Assembly: GCF_016920785.2 (NCBI RefSeq)
Contig: NW_024609835.1
Coordinates: 170,062,995 to 170,126,994, forward strand
DNA: 64,000 nt
Source: Ixodes scapularis
Lineage: Eukaryota; Arthropoda; Arachnida; Ixodida; Ixodidae
Direction of reading: 5' to 3'
Both the position numbers and the translations under genes were made by a program. Below the pieces are notes generated by a model. It saw nothing but the letters and a program-made list of their open reading frames with translations. It did not search any database and was not told where the DNA came from. Below, piece by piece: positions 1 through 10,309 of the stretch. Within the stretch, counting starts at the first letter, position 1. Each line of letters begins with the position of its first letter.

Positions 1-192
1 GTTGTATCTGATGGGGCAGGGACTAAAAGTAAAAATTAACAAATTTATCTGAAGCGCTACATTCCTATAGCATAAACTCTAGGATAGCAGTATTTTTTTA
101 GGCCAGTGATGCATTTTAATTAAACACAAATGGTTGGTTTATATGATGAACCAGCAGCCCCTATTTTGCTTAAGTGTAACGCAGTGTCTAAC

Positions 193-297
193 GTTACGTC
201 CGACGGAACCCGAAATAAAAATTAGAGTTACGCCCAACGTAACTGTCAAGCATTCGAGTTGCGTCCGACGTAACCCAAAATAAGAATTAAAGTTACT
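193..297. repeat. Imperfect 65-bp direct repeat
   Basis: Two diverged copies start near 193 and 258 and share the pattern GTTRCGTCCGACG, then AACCC, an A-rich middle and RTTAC. The phase is about 65 bp. It abuts the left end of the TIR element that follows. No coding potential is seen. Confidence 0.6.
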
Positions 298-1077
298 GTA
301 TTTACTCGAAAATAGGTCGAACCATATTTATTGGACCCACCGAGAATAAATTTTAAAAAAAATAATTCAAATATAGGTCGACCTTTTTTTTTGTATTTTT
401 AACACAGGGGACATTTTGGGCAAAAGAAAGAAACAAACCTTTATTTACATCACTCTCAGCTAAATCACGGGGCGATGCCAAAAACTTAATCACCGTCAGA
501 ACTTCTGGGCATGTCATCGTCGTCCGAAGCTTCGTCAGCTTCGTAGACATCCTCGCAAATTCGCAACAATACTTCACTGACACCGTTGTAAAATGACAAG
601 AAACGAAAAAAGGTGCGAAGCGAGGAAAGAAGCTACAAAGACGCAAGCGAAGCCGCCGTGTCGCCATGAGCAACACGCGAGCCGAACCGCCTCAAGCAAC
701 TAACAAAAACATCTTTTTTTTTTTTTTTTTTTTTTTTTGCGAGGATGGAGGGCAAAGTGCATGGCGCATCGCGTTCCTTTCCTTCCCCATTGCCCAGCAA
801 GGGGAACGCTAGAGGCGCGATGGCGAAATCCGACGTCCGAGCGGTGCGCGCGATAGCGGTACCAGCCACCGCGGGCGGGCCATTTCTGTTGTTTACCAAA
901 AGCTTTTTGAAACAAGAAGCGGCGCGGCTCTACGGCAAGCCGGCTCGGTGACTCGATAGCTTCATGCCTCCGGTAGGGTCGCAAAATTTGGTCGCGAATG
1001 GAGGTCGAAATTCTTTAGTCACGATTTCCGAAAAAAAAAAAAAAAAAAAAGTCGACTTATATTCGAGTAATACGGTA
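295..1077. mobile_element. Non-autonomous TIR element (MITE-like)
   Basis: The left end (about 295-320) and the inverted right end (1051-1077) share an imperfect repeat built on TACCGTATTACTCGAATATA followed by GTCGAC and a homopolymer: T-rich on the left, A-rich on the right. The interior is GC-rich, has a 20+ nt T-tract near 714-738 and no credible protein. The left end looks rearranged, with a second TATAGGTCGACC at 371-383. The superfamily is not clear and no target duplication could be fixed. Confidence 0.55.
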
Positions 1078-1539
1078 GTAAGCCGCGCGACGACACACAC
1101 ATTATGAAAGCGATTGGTGCAAGCGACCAAGGCGATGAGCGACGTTTTCTCGAAACCCAAAAACCGAGGGACGCAAGCAGCGACAGTGAGAAATCTTCGT
1201 CGCTCGTCGCTGGCACTCGTAGCTTCTCGCCGTCACTCGTCTCGTTGATCGCTATGTTGCTTACATGCCGTCCAGAAAGGCGCATTAAGTGCTTACCATT
1301 GCATTGGGAGCAGCCTCGCATCCAACCGTAACCAGTCTTGACTTTTTTTTTTTTTTTTTTTAGCCGCCCAGGTAGAAGTTAACATCGTACAGACATCGTT
1401 TTCACGCATGGCTCCTCGTTCATTGCTCGATTTACATTTTCGCTAAATGACAAACCGCAATGAAGAACAATTATTCTAGTTCAAAATTGTCACGAACACA
1501 CCTAACGTAATTTAAAAGTAGAACGAAAACGGGACGAGA

Positions 1540-2700
1540 TTCGCTTACCGTTTCACGGAGACCTTCGGATCCTAAGCCTAAAGATTTCGGAAGTCGCCGG
1601 CGGTCCGGCAATCGGACGAGGCGAGCCGGCCCCGCTGACCCAGGCCGACCACACCTGGTTGAACTATGAGAGGCGCCGTCGAGTTTAGAACCAGAGACGC
1701 AGTAGAAACGGACCGCAAAACATCTGTCCCGTAACCGTAAACGAGCCAACGACCCCACACACCACACTATCTTCGCCATTGTTCGTCATCTCCGCGACGA
1801 CCGGAAGTGGAAGCCGAGAAGTTAGAAAAGGCGCGGCAGCGGAAGCCACCGGGCGGAAGCTTTACGTTTCGGTTTCGCTTTTCTCCAACGCAGGCTACGT
1901 TTGCTACGGTTTCGGGCTGGTGGGTTTGTCGGGTTTGTGGCTGGTTGCGACGACGCGAGGGACCACGAAAAGACGCCAAGTTGGCCGAGTACGAGTCTCG
2001 GCCCACGATACGAGCAACGGGCCGTTTGCCGCTGTCGACCGGCGATGCGGTATCCGCGGCTTGGTGTCACGATCGGTTTGTTGCCTTGCACGTTGACTCA
2101 AAGCTCGAAGTTGTGCAGTTCCGTTCCGGCACAAGCCGCACCGCGTTTTCCGGTGCATCGCACGTGGAGGCCTTTCGACGCATTCGGTGAAAGTAAAGAT
2201 CGTGCCCGCTGTCTTCGGTGCTGTGGAAGAAGTTGCGAGAGGGAATAAGCATCAAGACCAAGGCGTTTAGGACTCCAGGCTGGGCCGCCGGTTCACTCTG
2301 AACGAGAGGCGACGTGTGTGCACACGCTTTGAGGAAGCCTCCGCGTTTCGCCGCGCCAGACGTCGCCGATCGCGACCGGACCAACCGGACCCCGAGTCCG
2401 AGAGGCTCTTGCGCAGCTAGGAACGGCACCGAGGTAGGAGCTGCTCGTTCTGCGCTACCATGCAGTGCTCTACAGTGCTCGGAGCTCTCGGTGTCGTTCG
2501 TGCTTGCACCGAAGCCTTTGTGACCCCTTCGGACACGCAAGTCGTACTTCGCAATGGTTTGGACGGAGCCGCCCTCACCGAGCAGCTCTGCTATATTCCG
2601 CTTACTTATGATCGCAATAAAAGCTTGCGTTTGTTCTCGGGAAAAAAATTGCGGGACCGCTCTCTGCGCCGCCTACGAGGTTGACCGCCGCCATGTTCTC
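1540..2700. promoter_or_regulatory. CpG-rich promoter-like stretch with ETS site at 1800-1809
   Basis: About 1.1 kb of sharply higher GC and CpG density than the flanks, with a consensus ETS site at 1800-1809. Several overlapping long frames on both strands (for example minus 2067-2540 and plus 1807-2190) are probably a by-product of GC content, since they lack ATG starts or recognisable domains. An AATAAA-like signal occurs near 2616. It could be a bidirectional promoter with untranslated exons on the plus strand, or a GC-rich repeat. Confidence 0.4.
1549..1779 (-). CDS. Candidate first coding exon, minus strand (host gene?)
   Basis: An ATG at 1779 sits in a fair Kozak context and opens a 77-codon frame that runs exactly to a strong splice donor (ACG|GTAAGC at 1549/1548, phase 0). 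The first ~45 residues are rich in Arg, Ser, Ala and hydrophobic residues and nearly free of acidic ones, as in a mitochondrial targeting peptide. A perfect ETS/GABP-type site (ACCGGAAGTG) lies 21-30 bp upstream at 1800-1809, the usual arrangement of short-leader housekeeping promoters. No downstream exon was found before the window start and the protein is not recognised. High local GC makes chance frames likely, so confidence is modest. Confidence 0.33.
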
Positions 2701-5520
2701 AGCTATTCACTCGCTCCCGCAGCGAGCGCCTTGCGATTATCCTCCCCGTTCCAAAATGCGATGCGCTTTGCGCATTATGCCGTTTGCATGACCGCATATT
2801 GTATGCGGCAACTGGATTCAATGCGACTAAGTTGCATTCATGTAAACGCGGCTTATGTTCTTTTTCGACATTCATTGTATATGTAACGATACCGGTGGTG
2901 AACGATGGACGTTTTTGTTGGAATATGGCGGTCGTCTTTCTGCATGTATGATTTGGTTATACCGGTGGTCTTGTGGTATAAGCGTTTTTGTTGGAAAGAT
3001 GGCGGTCGCTACGTCATCGGACGCAAAATCCTACCAGCCACACCGAATCATATCGGCAAGCAAACTGACTGCCAGTATAGACAGACCCGGAGCCATAGCG
3101 GTGCCGGTATCTCCAGTTATGCAGAACGCCAAACCAAACTAGCTGCATACATAATAACAAGAAATTATGGTGGTGTCATACCAGAACTGTACAAGCAGCA
3201 GGTTTGTTTCTTGTACGTTTTTCCAATAGGGTAAAACACACTCAGATAGACAACACCAACTAGGCCAACAAGTTCTTTTACATTCAGATACTTCCGCATG
3301 CGGCCACATACGCTACAACACCGCATATTTATCTCGAGTGAACGGAACTTGAACATCACAGCAGAAGGAAAAAAGATGGGTATTTTTATCTGAACTTTGA
3401 GCTCTACCCAGAGAGTTGAAAATTGGTCCTTCTAACAATGGCACACTGAAGAGTAATTGTATCACTATTGTGTTTTTTTTTTTGTACAAAGTAATAATCA
3501 TGAGTAATTACAAGTCAAAGATATTGCAGTCAGGGGGACACAGTCTGACCATTTCTGGAGCATAATATATAGGTTCGTACTACAGATGTTTTCTAGAGTG
3601 ACGGCCGCCTCGCCGAAGCTACTAAGAAGAGTAAAAGCAAACTTCCATAAAAAGTGAAACGGTTTATGGTATATTTCATCTATCTTCAGCCTTTGAAAAA
3701 ATTTTCTTCGTGGCCAAACATGCATTTAGTTTCTGTCAACAAATGTAACTGAAAACTTGACACCCGACAAATATCTTGCATATCAGCAAAGAGAACGGGA
3801 AACACGGAGATTGAACTGCAAAATCACAATTTTCTTCGCGTAAAATAGTGAAACTAGCAATAGTAGCATATTATGCCATTTATTAAAAGACAGCAGGTAT
3901 TACGAAGTTTTCATTCTCTTCTGTTCCCATTTGTTCGCTGATGAAGAAATGGAATGCCCAGATAGCCTCTGCAGCCCTTGCATCATAATTGTTCGGGGCT
4001 CTGTCAGGGTGGGCGAAGGCCAGCGACCATCTCCAAAAAAAAAAAAAAACCAGGAGTTCGGAAGGTGTACTACGGCAAGTTTTGGGGCTGCTTGGCTAAT
4101 TTAGGCGTCTGGCGTTCCCCGCCTACTCAGAAAAGAAGCGGAACAGCGGCAAGCTCAACGTCGTCACCAAGCGGGAAATTATGCCGAAATGTGTCCTTGA
4201 ACACGTGCGAGATCTTTACCCAAACCGAGCCGGGATTCGCCACAATTCATCTACGAAAAAAACTATAAAAAGGGGCAGGCTTAAACGATTTGGCAGTTTT
4301 TGAATATAGTCATGCAGACTATAACTGTCCACAAGTACGGAAAGAAATGCAGTAGAAATGCAGAGCTCTATTGTGTTCTTTATGTCCATACTTGTCTTTC
4401 GCGCTGTACGCCAATTAAAATAAATTCAGCAATATCTGTAGATTATGCCTGGTTATGTTGTTTCTAAAAGAAAAGTAATCAAGCAAGTTCGGTATCGTGC
4501 CACAATTTGTGCAAATACAATTTTATGTGGAATTCAACGTCAAAACAGTACTTCCGCGGGAAATAATGCATCCGTCGTTCTTCGCCTTCCTGAAGCTATG
4601 AACTACCGATCTCGGCTACAGGACTTTTGGGTCCACAAAATATCACGCTCAGTAGAAAATTCGTCATTTCTACCAAAAGTGCTGGAAATTATTTATTTTT
4701 CAAACAGTGGTGATCCGTGTTTGAGTGTAGGACCGTTGACTGGGCACTGGTTTGCGCCAAGAGTGCAGTGCTTCCTTTCATGCTGCCTGCGACGAGTGTT
4801 GAAAGTTGAATATAGTAGAAATAAAATCAACTGACACTCTTATAATTATTTTAAACTTGCGCTTTCTTCAGGCATGAAGATTTTGATCGTACCTTTTATT
4901 CACTGTCGTCTTCGATGAGGAAACAACTCGCCGAGGAGGCCGCGCTGTCCGCGTACGCGGCTTGACAGATAAGGTCGCGAATGCTTTTCATGAATATTTA
5001 AAGACCAAGTATAAAAATTAAAGACGCTTACAAATCTCTGTAACGCGAAATTAGAGCGCAGCTACTTTACGCCAATAAAACCAACTTTATGTTTTGGGCA
5101 GACGTCTCGCGAGAGGTTGAGTATTTTTAATTATGCCTAATAAATTAAATGTTTAAGACTAATCACCAAACTTTTTTAAATGTATTAACAACCAAAATGT
5201 CAATTGGAAAGTTCTAGAGCTCCTTGAGAAACACCCGAATTAGCTGTCTGCAACGTGATACGGCTCGCGTGGCTTCCTTCTGACTAGTAATAAAGCTTCT
5301 GAAACATGACAAAATACTCCGCGATAAAACGCCCGCCACATCATAAACTCAATTTCGAATTGTTTTTGTTTGTTTTGTATTTGTTTTTATAGGCCGGAAA
5401 AAAAAGAGATGCATGCAAGACGCGCGCCCTCTGTTTTGTATACAACGTTGTTTTTTTGTTTTTTTTCACGTACTAGATATTACAGAAAACGTGCAAATTA
5501 ACATTTTGTGGATGTAAGCT
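2700..5520. other. No gene seen (AT-rich, mostly unexplained)
   Basis: Apart from the 70-bp duplication this stretch is AT-rich and carries only short frames. The longest with an ATG is 129 codons at 4445-4834, with no recognisable motif. A short A-tract at 4035-4049 and dispersed T-tracts are present. Nothing else can be supported. Confidence 0.5.
2889..3010 (+). repeat. 70-bp tandem duplication
   Basis: ATACCGGTGGT, then about 15 nt, then GTTTTTGTTGGAA and ATGGCGGTCG occurs twice, beginning at 2889 and 2959. No protein is supported. Confidence 0.65.
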
Positions 5521-5900
5521 TACGGCCAGGTGAAGATTGCGTTCAAGAAAGAACGCAACAAAAACCGACTGATTACCTAACATTTGTTAATTAACTTTTT
5601 GATTATAAAAGAAAACGAGATAGTTGATTTATAATGTTGTTGGGCATAATCGAAAGCCACCAAATCGTCCAGTGAAAATTAGCGCCATTGTGGTTTGTGT
5701 ACATGAGCTGTACGGCCAGGCAAGGATTAGGTTCAAGAAAGAACGCAACTAAAACCAACCGATTGCCTAAAATTCGCTAATTAACCTTTTAATTAGAAAA
5801 GAAAACGGCATCGTGTATTTAGAAAGTTGTTGGCCATAATCGCAAACCACCAAACCGTCCATTCTTAAAAAGATGTAACGCGCGACCCGCATACACTATT
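5521..5900 (+). repeat. Tandem duplication, 190-bp period, MITE-arm-like
   Basis: Two copies begin at TACGGCCAGG (5521 and 5711), then run through a GTTCAAGAAAGAACGCAAC stretch, an AATTAACTTTTTRATTA palindrome and a GTTGTTGG-CATAATCG block. The central AATTAA palindrome and block order resemble one arm of the fold-back elements at 24.2-26.1 kb. This suggests a tandemly duplicated arm of a related family. Confidence 0.6.
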
Positions 5901-6050
5901 GTACGGCGTCCTAATACGGCGTTTTCCTAATTTGGGTGGGAAAATATAGTTCTGATTTTATGTGGCCTCCGTCTCCGCGTGGCACAACCTAACACCATGA
6001 AGCCAAAGCGACAAATCATGCGCGTCGCTATGACAACGCCACTGTTGGCA

Positions 6051-6078
6051 GGGGGGGGGGGGGGGGGGGGGGGGGGGG
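6051..6078 (+). repeat. G28 homopolymer
   Basis: An uninterrupted run of 28 G residues. It creates apparent poly-Gly and poly-Pro frames that are not real genes. Its length is likely to vary and to be error-prone in assembly. Confidence 0.95.
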
Positions 6079-6361
6079 CGAGGAGTGCGGCGGCCGAAAA
6101 GATTGCGGTAACACGATTCGTGTCCAAATTACGCTTTTTAGGACGCCGTGACCCACTTCACGTGCACTACATCTCTTTAAAAATAAATGATTTGGTGTTT
6201 CTGACGACTACAGATCAGGTACAAACCGCAATTGCGTAACTCCGAGGTCTTTTTTTTTTAAAAAATGTCTAGTCGTTAAAAAAAAAAATCGCCCTTTATA
6301 AGCACGATTGTAAGGCAGTTCTTTACGTCCGGCGACATCATTACGGCATGGAAGGAGGCGT

Positions 6362-6398
6362 TGACCACAGATCATACGCTGTGTATGATCTGTGGTCA
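6362..6398. repeat. Perfect 16-bp inverted repeat with 5-nt loop
   Basis: TGACCACAGATCATAC at 6362-6377 pairs fully with 6383-6398 across loop GCTGT. It is followed by a T-tract (6402-6416), so a terminator-like or cruciform structure is possible. No flanking gene supports a terminator role. Confidence 0.85.
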
Positions 6399-6867
6399 CT
6401 GTTGTTTTTTTTTTTTCGTACAAGAATGAGCAAACATTTGATACCAAATAAAATAGATTTAGCATTCACGAAATTCGGCTTGTTTACTTGCTTCAAATCG
6501 ATATTTGATTTGATTACACTTATTTTGTACCCGTACACGCCTACTTTATTCCTAATGAGTTGCAAAAAATGATTACATTGTTGTTGTTGTTGTTTTTTTT
6601 TTGTCGTGCGAGGTCATCACAATTTATTATTAACAATCGAAGCTATGCGATTACGCGGAGGAGGCGCATTTGAAGATATTCAAAATTGTTCTGAATACAC
6701 AAACGACATCAAACGTCTTGCTGTTTGGGTCCTTTCCTACACGCAGGACCAATAATAAAGCCAAACCCTTATAGAGAAGACTATCTCTATCAACTCAGCG
6801 CGCAAACACGATGTGAAGCGTGTCTTCGTACGTTGGAAAAGAGATACCGGCGAGCAAACCATAGCGT

Positions 6868-7030
6868 CGAATGTCCATGCATCAAAATGTCCGTGCACCG
6901 AAATATCCGCGCACCGAAAAGTCCCACAGCGAAAAGTCTTTGCAGCAAAAAGTCCGTACACTGAAATGTCTGTGCACCAAGAAGTCCGCACCGAAATGCC
7001 CTACAGCAAAACGCTCTACGCCGAAAAGTG
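6868..7030 (+). repeat. 15-16 bp minisatellite, about 11 units
   Basis: Degenerate units of the form AAATGTCCGTGCACCG repeat head to tail. Because the period is near 15, two plus-strand frames stay open through the array and give five-residue repeats rich in Lys, Thr, Ser and Pro. No gene structure around it supports translation. Confidence 0.75.
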
Positions 7031-7564
7031 CTAGACCCACTACGGATGGGATCCTCCGTTACCTCTGCCGGTTTACGAACCATAATGATTGAGAACCACT
7101 GGTCTATGGAGCGCCATCCCTGATATACAGAAAACGCCGCTCGTACTTCCCGTTGTTGAAAGATACCAAATCAGATATTTATATTAAAATTGAAACTTCA
7201 ATGACTACTTCTTTGAGCAGAACAAGGTATTTGTGCTCTCACAACAGAATCGTCGTCCAAACCAATGCTAAAAAAGAGCCAATGCAACTCGTTGGGAAGA
7301 GCAAGTGCCAAGCTCGCTCAAAACAGCTACTCGGTTGGTTCAGCTCCCTGGCGCAGGTGTGCCGGCTGGCTTCTGGATAATCTTTTCAAATCCTTGAAGC
7401 TTTCATTTTCTCCACCCCAAACTTGTCAAAAAAAAAAAACAGGCAACCGGCGAAAAAAAAAAAATCGGAAAATGGAGAGGAGGAAACGAGAGGCGATTTC
7501 CTCCTTTCACAGTGGCGAGAAGGAAAGTGAGGGTCGGGTTCCTTCTCTCTGCTTGCGGGCCGGG

Positions 7565-7975
7565 CTTTAAGCATTGTAAATACAGCTTATACCAACATAA
7601 AACAATTAAACCTCGCAAACAGCTGGGGAATTCTTCACGGTTATCGAATATTTCCATCTTTCTTGTCTACCTGGGATGGATGGGACAGATATGGCTCATA
7701 CAGCATAAAGCTCACACTTTAAGTATTGAAAATGCCGTTTATATCAATATAAAACTATCAAGCCTCGCAGTCAGCCCGGAATTTGTTCGCGGTGATGGAA
7801 TATTTTTAACTTGCTGGTCTACCTGGGATGGATATGGCTCAAAGTGTATAAATTGCACACTTTAAGCATTGTTAATACCGTTTACATCGACATAAAACTA
7901 TCACGCCTTGCAGACACCCCGAGAATTGTTCATGGTGATCGTATATTTGCCCCTTGCTAGTCTACCTGGCAGAGC
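7565..7975 (+). repeat. Three tandem units of about 145-150 bp
   Basis: Units start at CTTTAAG at 7565, 7717 and 7860. Each contains an ATAAAACWAT stretch, a CCTYGCA block and the conserved string GTCTACCTGG near the end. Divergence is moderate. The last unit runs into the LINE ORF1 remnant at about 7977. Confidence 0.75.
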
Positions 7976-8080
7976 CTCGTTTCATTTTCCGGCGAGAAGG
8001 GCCGTCCTCTCCGGGCTCCGCAAACCCCGGAAAACAAGAAGTTGATCCTAGAATAAACATCGAGCCTCGCTCCCGTCAAG

Positions 8081-9679
8081 TTGATCTGCGCGGCAGGTCC
8101 ACCATCTTGCCTGGTGCAAGAAACGCCCTGTTCCTCAATTTGCTTCGCCACTGAACCTGAAAACTTCGAAGCAGCTACACCATCCCCCGTTGAAGACGCG
8201 AACACCGTTCCTTTTTGCCGCCCGCCCCATCAGGACAAGCCAACAGTCAACATTCGTCCGACCGGAGGCTTTTCAATCCGCACCATTTCCGGCCATCTTC
8301 TCCACAAAGTCTTCTCCCCTGCAGCTACCCTCACATTTAGAAAAACCCAACTGACCATCTGTAAACTCTAACCCACTCAAAACTTGATTGCTGTAGACGC
8401 TCACTCCGAATCCGCAAAATGCAAGCTCTTCGTGTTGCAAAAGTTCCGCCTGCCAGACAACACTCCTGTCTTTGTCACCACTTACGCGGCAACGGGCCAC
8501 AACACATACCATGGGGCCATTAACGGAATCTCCGAAGCGACCCTCCACCAACTGAAAGCAATGCTGCAAGTGGAGGGAGACAACATCCTGGATTTGCCCA
8601 TCCAGATCGGCGGGACCAACACGGTCAAAATCACCTTCGCAAGAAATGTCGTCCGCCACCGCGTGCTCGTCAACAGGTGCCAATACTGGAGTCACCACCA
8701 TCGCTCAAAAAGCCAACTCTGTAACCATGCACTGCTATTAAATTGAACACCGGCCGGACGTTTGTTTGAATCGTCACAAGAACACGCAATCTGCTCCGTC
8801 TGCAGTCGCCCTTTCACCACAAACCACGATCAAGACCAGTGTGACCCGCACTGCCCCCATTGTGGGGAGTCCCCCCTCCCCCCCCCCGCCCTCGCCCCCC
8901 CCCCCCCCCCCCCCCCCCCCCCAGACCTCCGCTGTCCGCAGAGGGCAGCAGAAACACAAGGAAATCAAGAAACAGTGACCACCTACCGCTAACAACACGG
9001 CATCTAGCGCAAATCAGCCTCTATCCTGCCACCTTGCAACACGACCGCCACACCTCGCCGCTCCCGCACCCACATCCGCACCAGAAACCGCTTTACTTCC
9101 CTAAGCCGCTCAAACAGCCGGCCTTACAGTGGCTCCGCACACTGGTCACTTCGCCAACCCACCCGGTCCCCATCTCCCAGCCCTCGCCGACACACGGAAA
9201 TGCCGCCACCGCCGCCCCTCAAGCCGGCCCTCAAGCCTTCCTCGGCTAGTATCGTGCCCAAACGCCACTTCTCGTCCACCGCGGCGCCAACATGACCCGT
9301 CAGGTGAGCGAGCCACTTCCCCTCTCTCCTCCCTTCAAAAATCTGCCTAAGCCTTTTACCCCCCTCCGACTCCCGCTCCTCCTAACACACTAAATACCTT
9401 TCCCCCTCTCAACAACACCACAATGGAGGTCAACCCTCGACTTCTACACTCGCTACCCTTCTTGCTGCCATCTTGCGGCTTGCCATCGAAAGCAGTATGA
9501 AAAGTGCCATCCAAGAGATCAACACTAAGAATGCGCAGCCAAACACTCACTTCAAACAGGTATACGCTGCTTTCGATCATTTCATCGTGGTGCAAGCACA
9601 ACCGCAGGCACTGCTCAATACTATCATGACACATACTCTCCCAGCGCCCCCATCCCTTCACCCGCCAATAGTGAAATAA
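8081..9679 (+). pseudogene. Decayed ORF1 (Gag-like) of a non-LTR retrotransposon
   Basis: A conserved-looking stretch at 8384-8746 begins with an IAVDAHSESAK-type block, as in ORF1 proteins of arthropod LINEs. It is followed by a cysteine/histidine-rich segment at 8762-8860 with CSVC and CPHCG motifs, which would be the CCHC knuckles that bind element RNA. The tail is long and Pro/Ser/Thr-rich, ending with a helical segment at 9473-9679. At least three frameshifts break the reading. An expanded poly-C tract (about 8869-8921) encodes spurious poly-Pro and may itself be one frame break. No endonuclease or RT follows; gypsy-1 begins 130 bp downstream, so the copy is truncated. Confidence 0.55.
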
Positions 9680-9690
9680 CCCCCTCCCCA

Positions 9691-9720
9691 TACACACACA
9701 CACGCGCACACACACACACA
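9691..9720 (+). repeat. (CA)n microsatellite
   Basis: Short CA/CG-alternating dinucleotide tract directly after the LINE ORF1 remnant. Confidence 0.9.
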
Positions 9721-9807
9721 TTGATCATGGCCTTCAATTACATTCTTCAGTGAAATTGCTACTGGCTTCGCAGGAAGGCCGCAGCTTTCCAGCTCTACCT
9801 AAAATAT

Positions 9808-10209
9808 TGCCGCGCGCGCAGCTGGCGAAGCAGTCAGCGCGCGCGTGGCATAACGGTTATTGTGCCTGCCTCCCACGCGAAAAGCCAGGGTTCCATTCCT
9901 GGGAGCGACGCTCCTTTTGTTTATTCCTGCAATTTAATGTTCTGGTAAATTTGAGAATCCTGTTGCCTGTTGGAGGTCCGAATGTTCTACTTGTCGAATC
10001 TTCTACGCCAATCATTCCAGACATAAGGGGCTTCGCGTGGCGAGCCAAAGTCAGTTTCGCCTCAGCGTACAATCCTGCTGTCTCGCCGACTTCGACGCCC
10101 ACGACGCTGTGTTGTTATTTTCTTCCTGTTTGCTTTGGGCACAAGTTCGCTCCATTAAACGTTCAGTTTCCTCAGTCACTCTTCGTTTCATTACTCTTCA
10201 TTCGTGACA
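9808..10209 (+). repeat. 5' LTR of gypsy-1
   Basis: It begins TGCCGCGCG and ends CGTGACA, matching the gypsy-2 LTR limits. It contains a diverged tRNA-like block at about 9838-9908 and an ATTAAA polyadenylation-type signal near 10156. A purine-rich TTTTGGTGG leader follows directly. Confidence 0.85.
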
Positions 10210-10309
10210 TTTTGGTGGAAGTGCTGGGTAACGCATATCCGTGCAGCGCTCCCCTCCGAGGTTCCGTAGTGCAAGTCCGAACCCAAGCACCCGAGGGCTC
10301 AACGACGCC

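Noticed and set aside
1807..2190. 127-codon plus-strand frame starting just after the ETS site
   Set aside because: The start codon is GTG, there is no recognisable domain and no splice structure supports it. Kept only as part of the CpG-rich region.
2067..2540. 157-codon minus-strand frame in the GC-rich stretch
   Set aside because: It begins at a non-ATG codon, has no domain, and overlaps other long frames on both strands as expected from GC content.
4445..4834. 129-codon plus-strand frame with ATG
   Set aside because: Composition is that of the surrounding AT-rich DNA, with no domain, promoter or splice signal. Likely chance.
6362..6416. Rho-independent-style terminator (hairpin plus T-tract)
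   Set aside because: The sequence is clearly eukaryotic and no transcribed gene precedes it.
6868..7030. CRISPR-like repeat array
   Set aside because: The units are contiguous and degenerate with no unique spacers, in a eukaryotic context.
8774..8998. Poly-Gly and poly-Pro frames around 8.87-8.92 kb and 6.05 kb
   Set aside because: Produced by C and G homopolymers, not genes.
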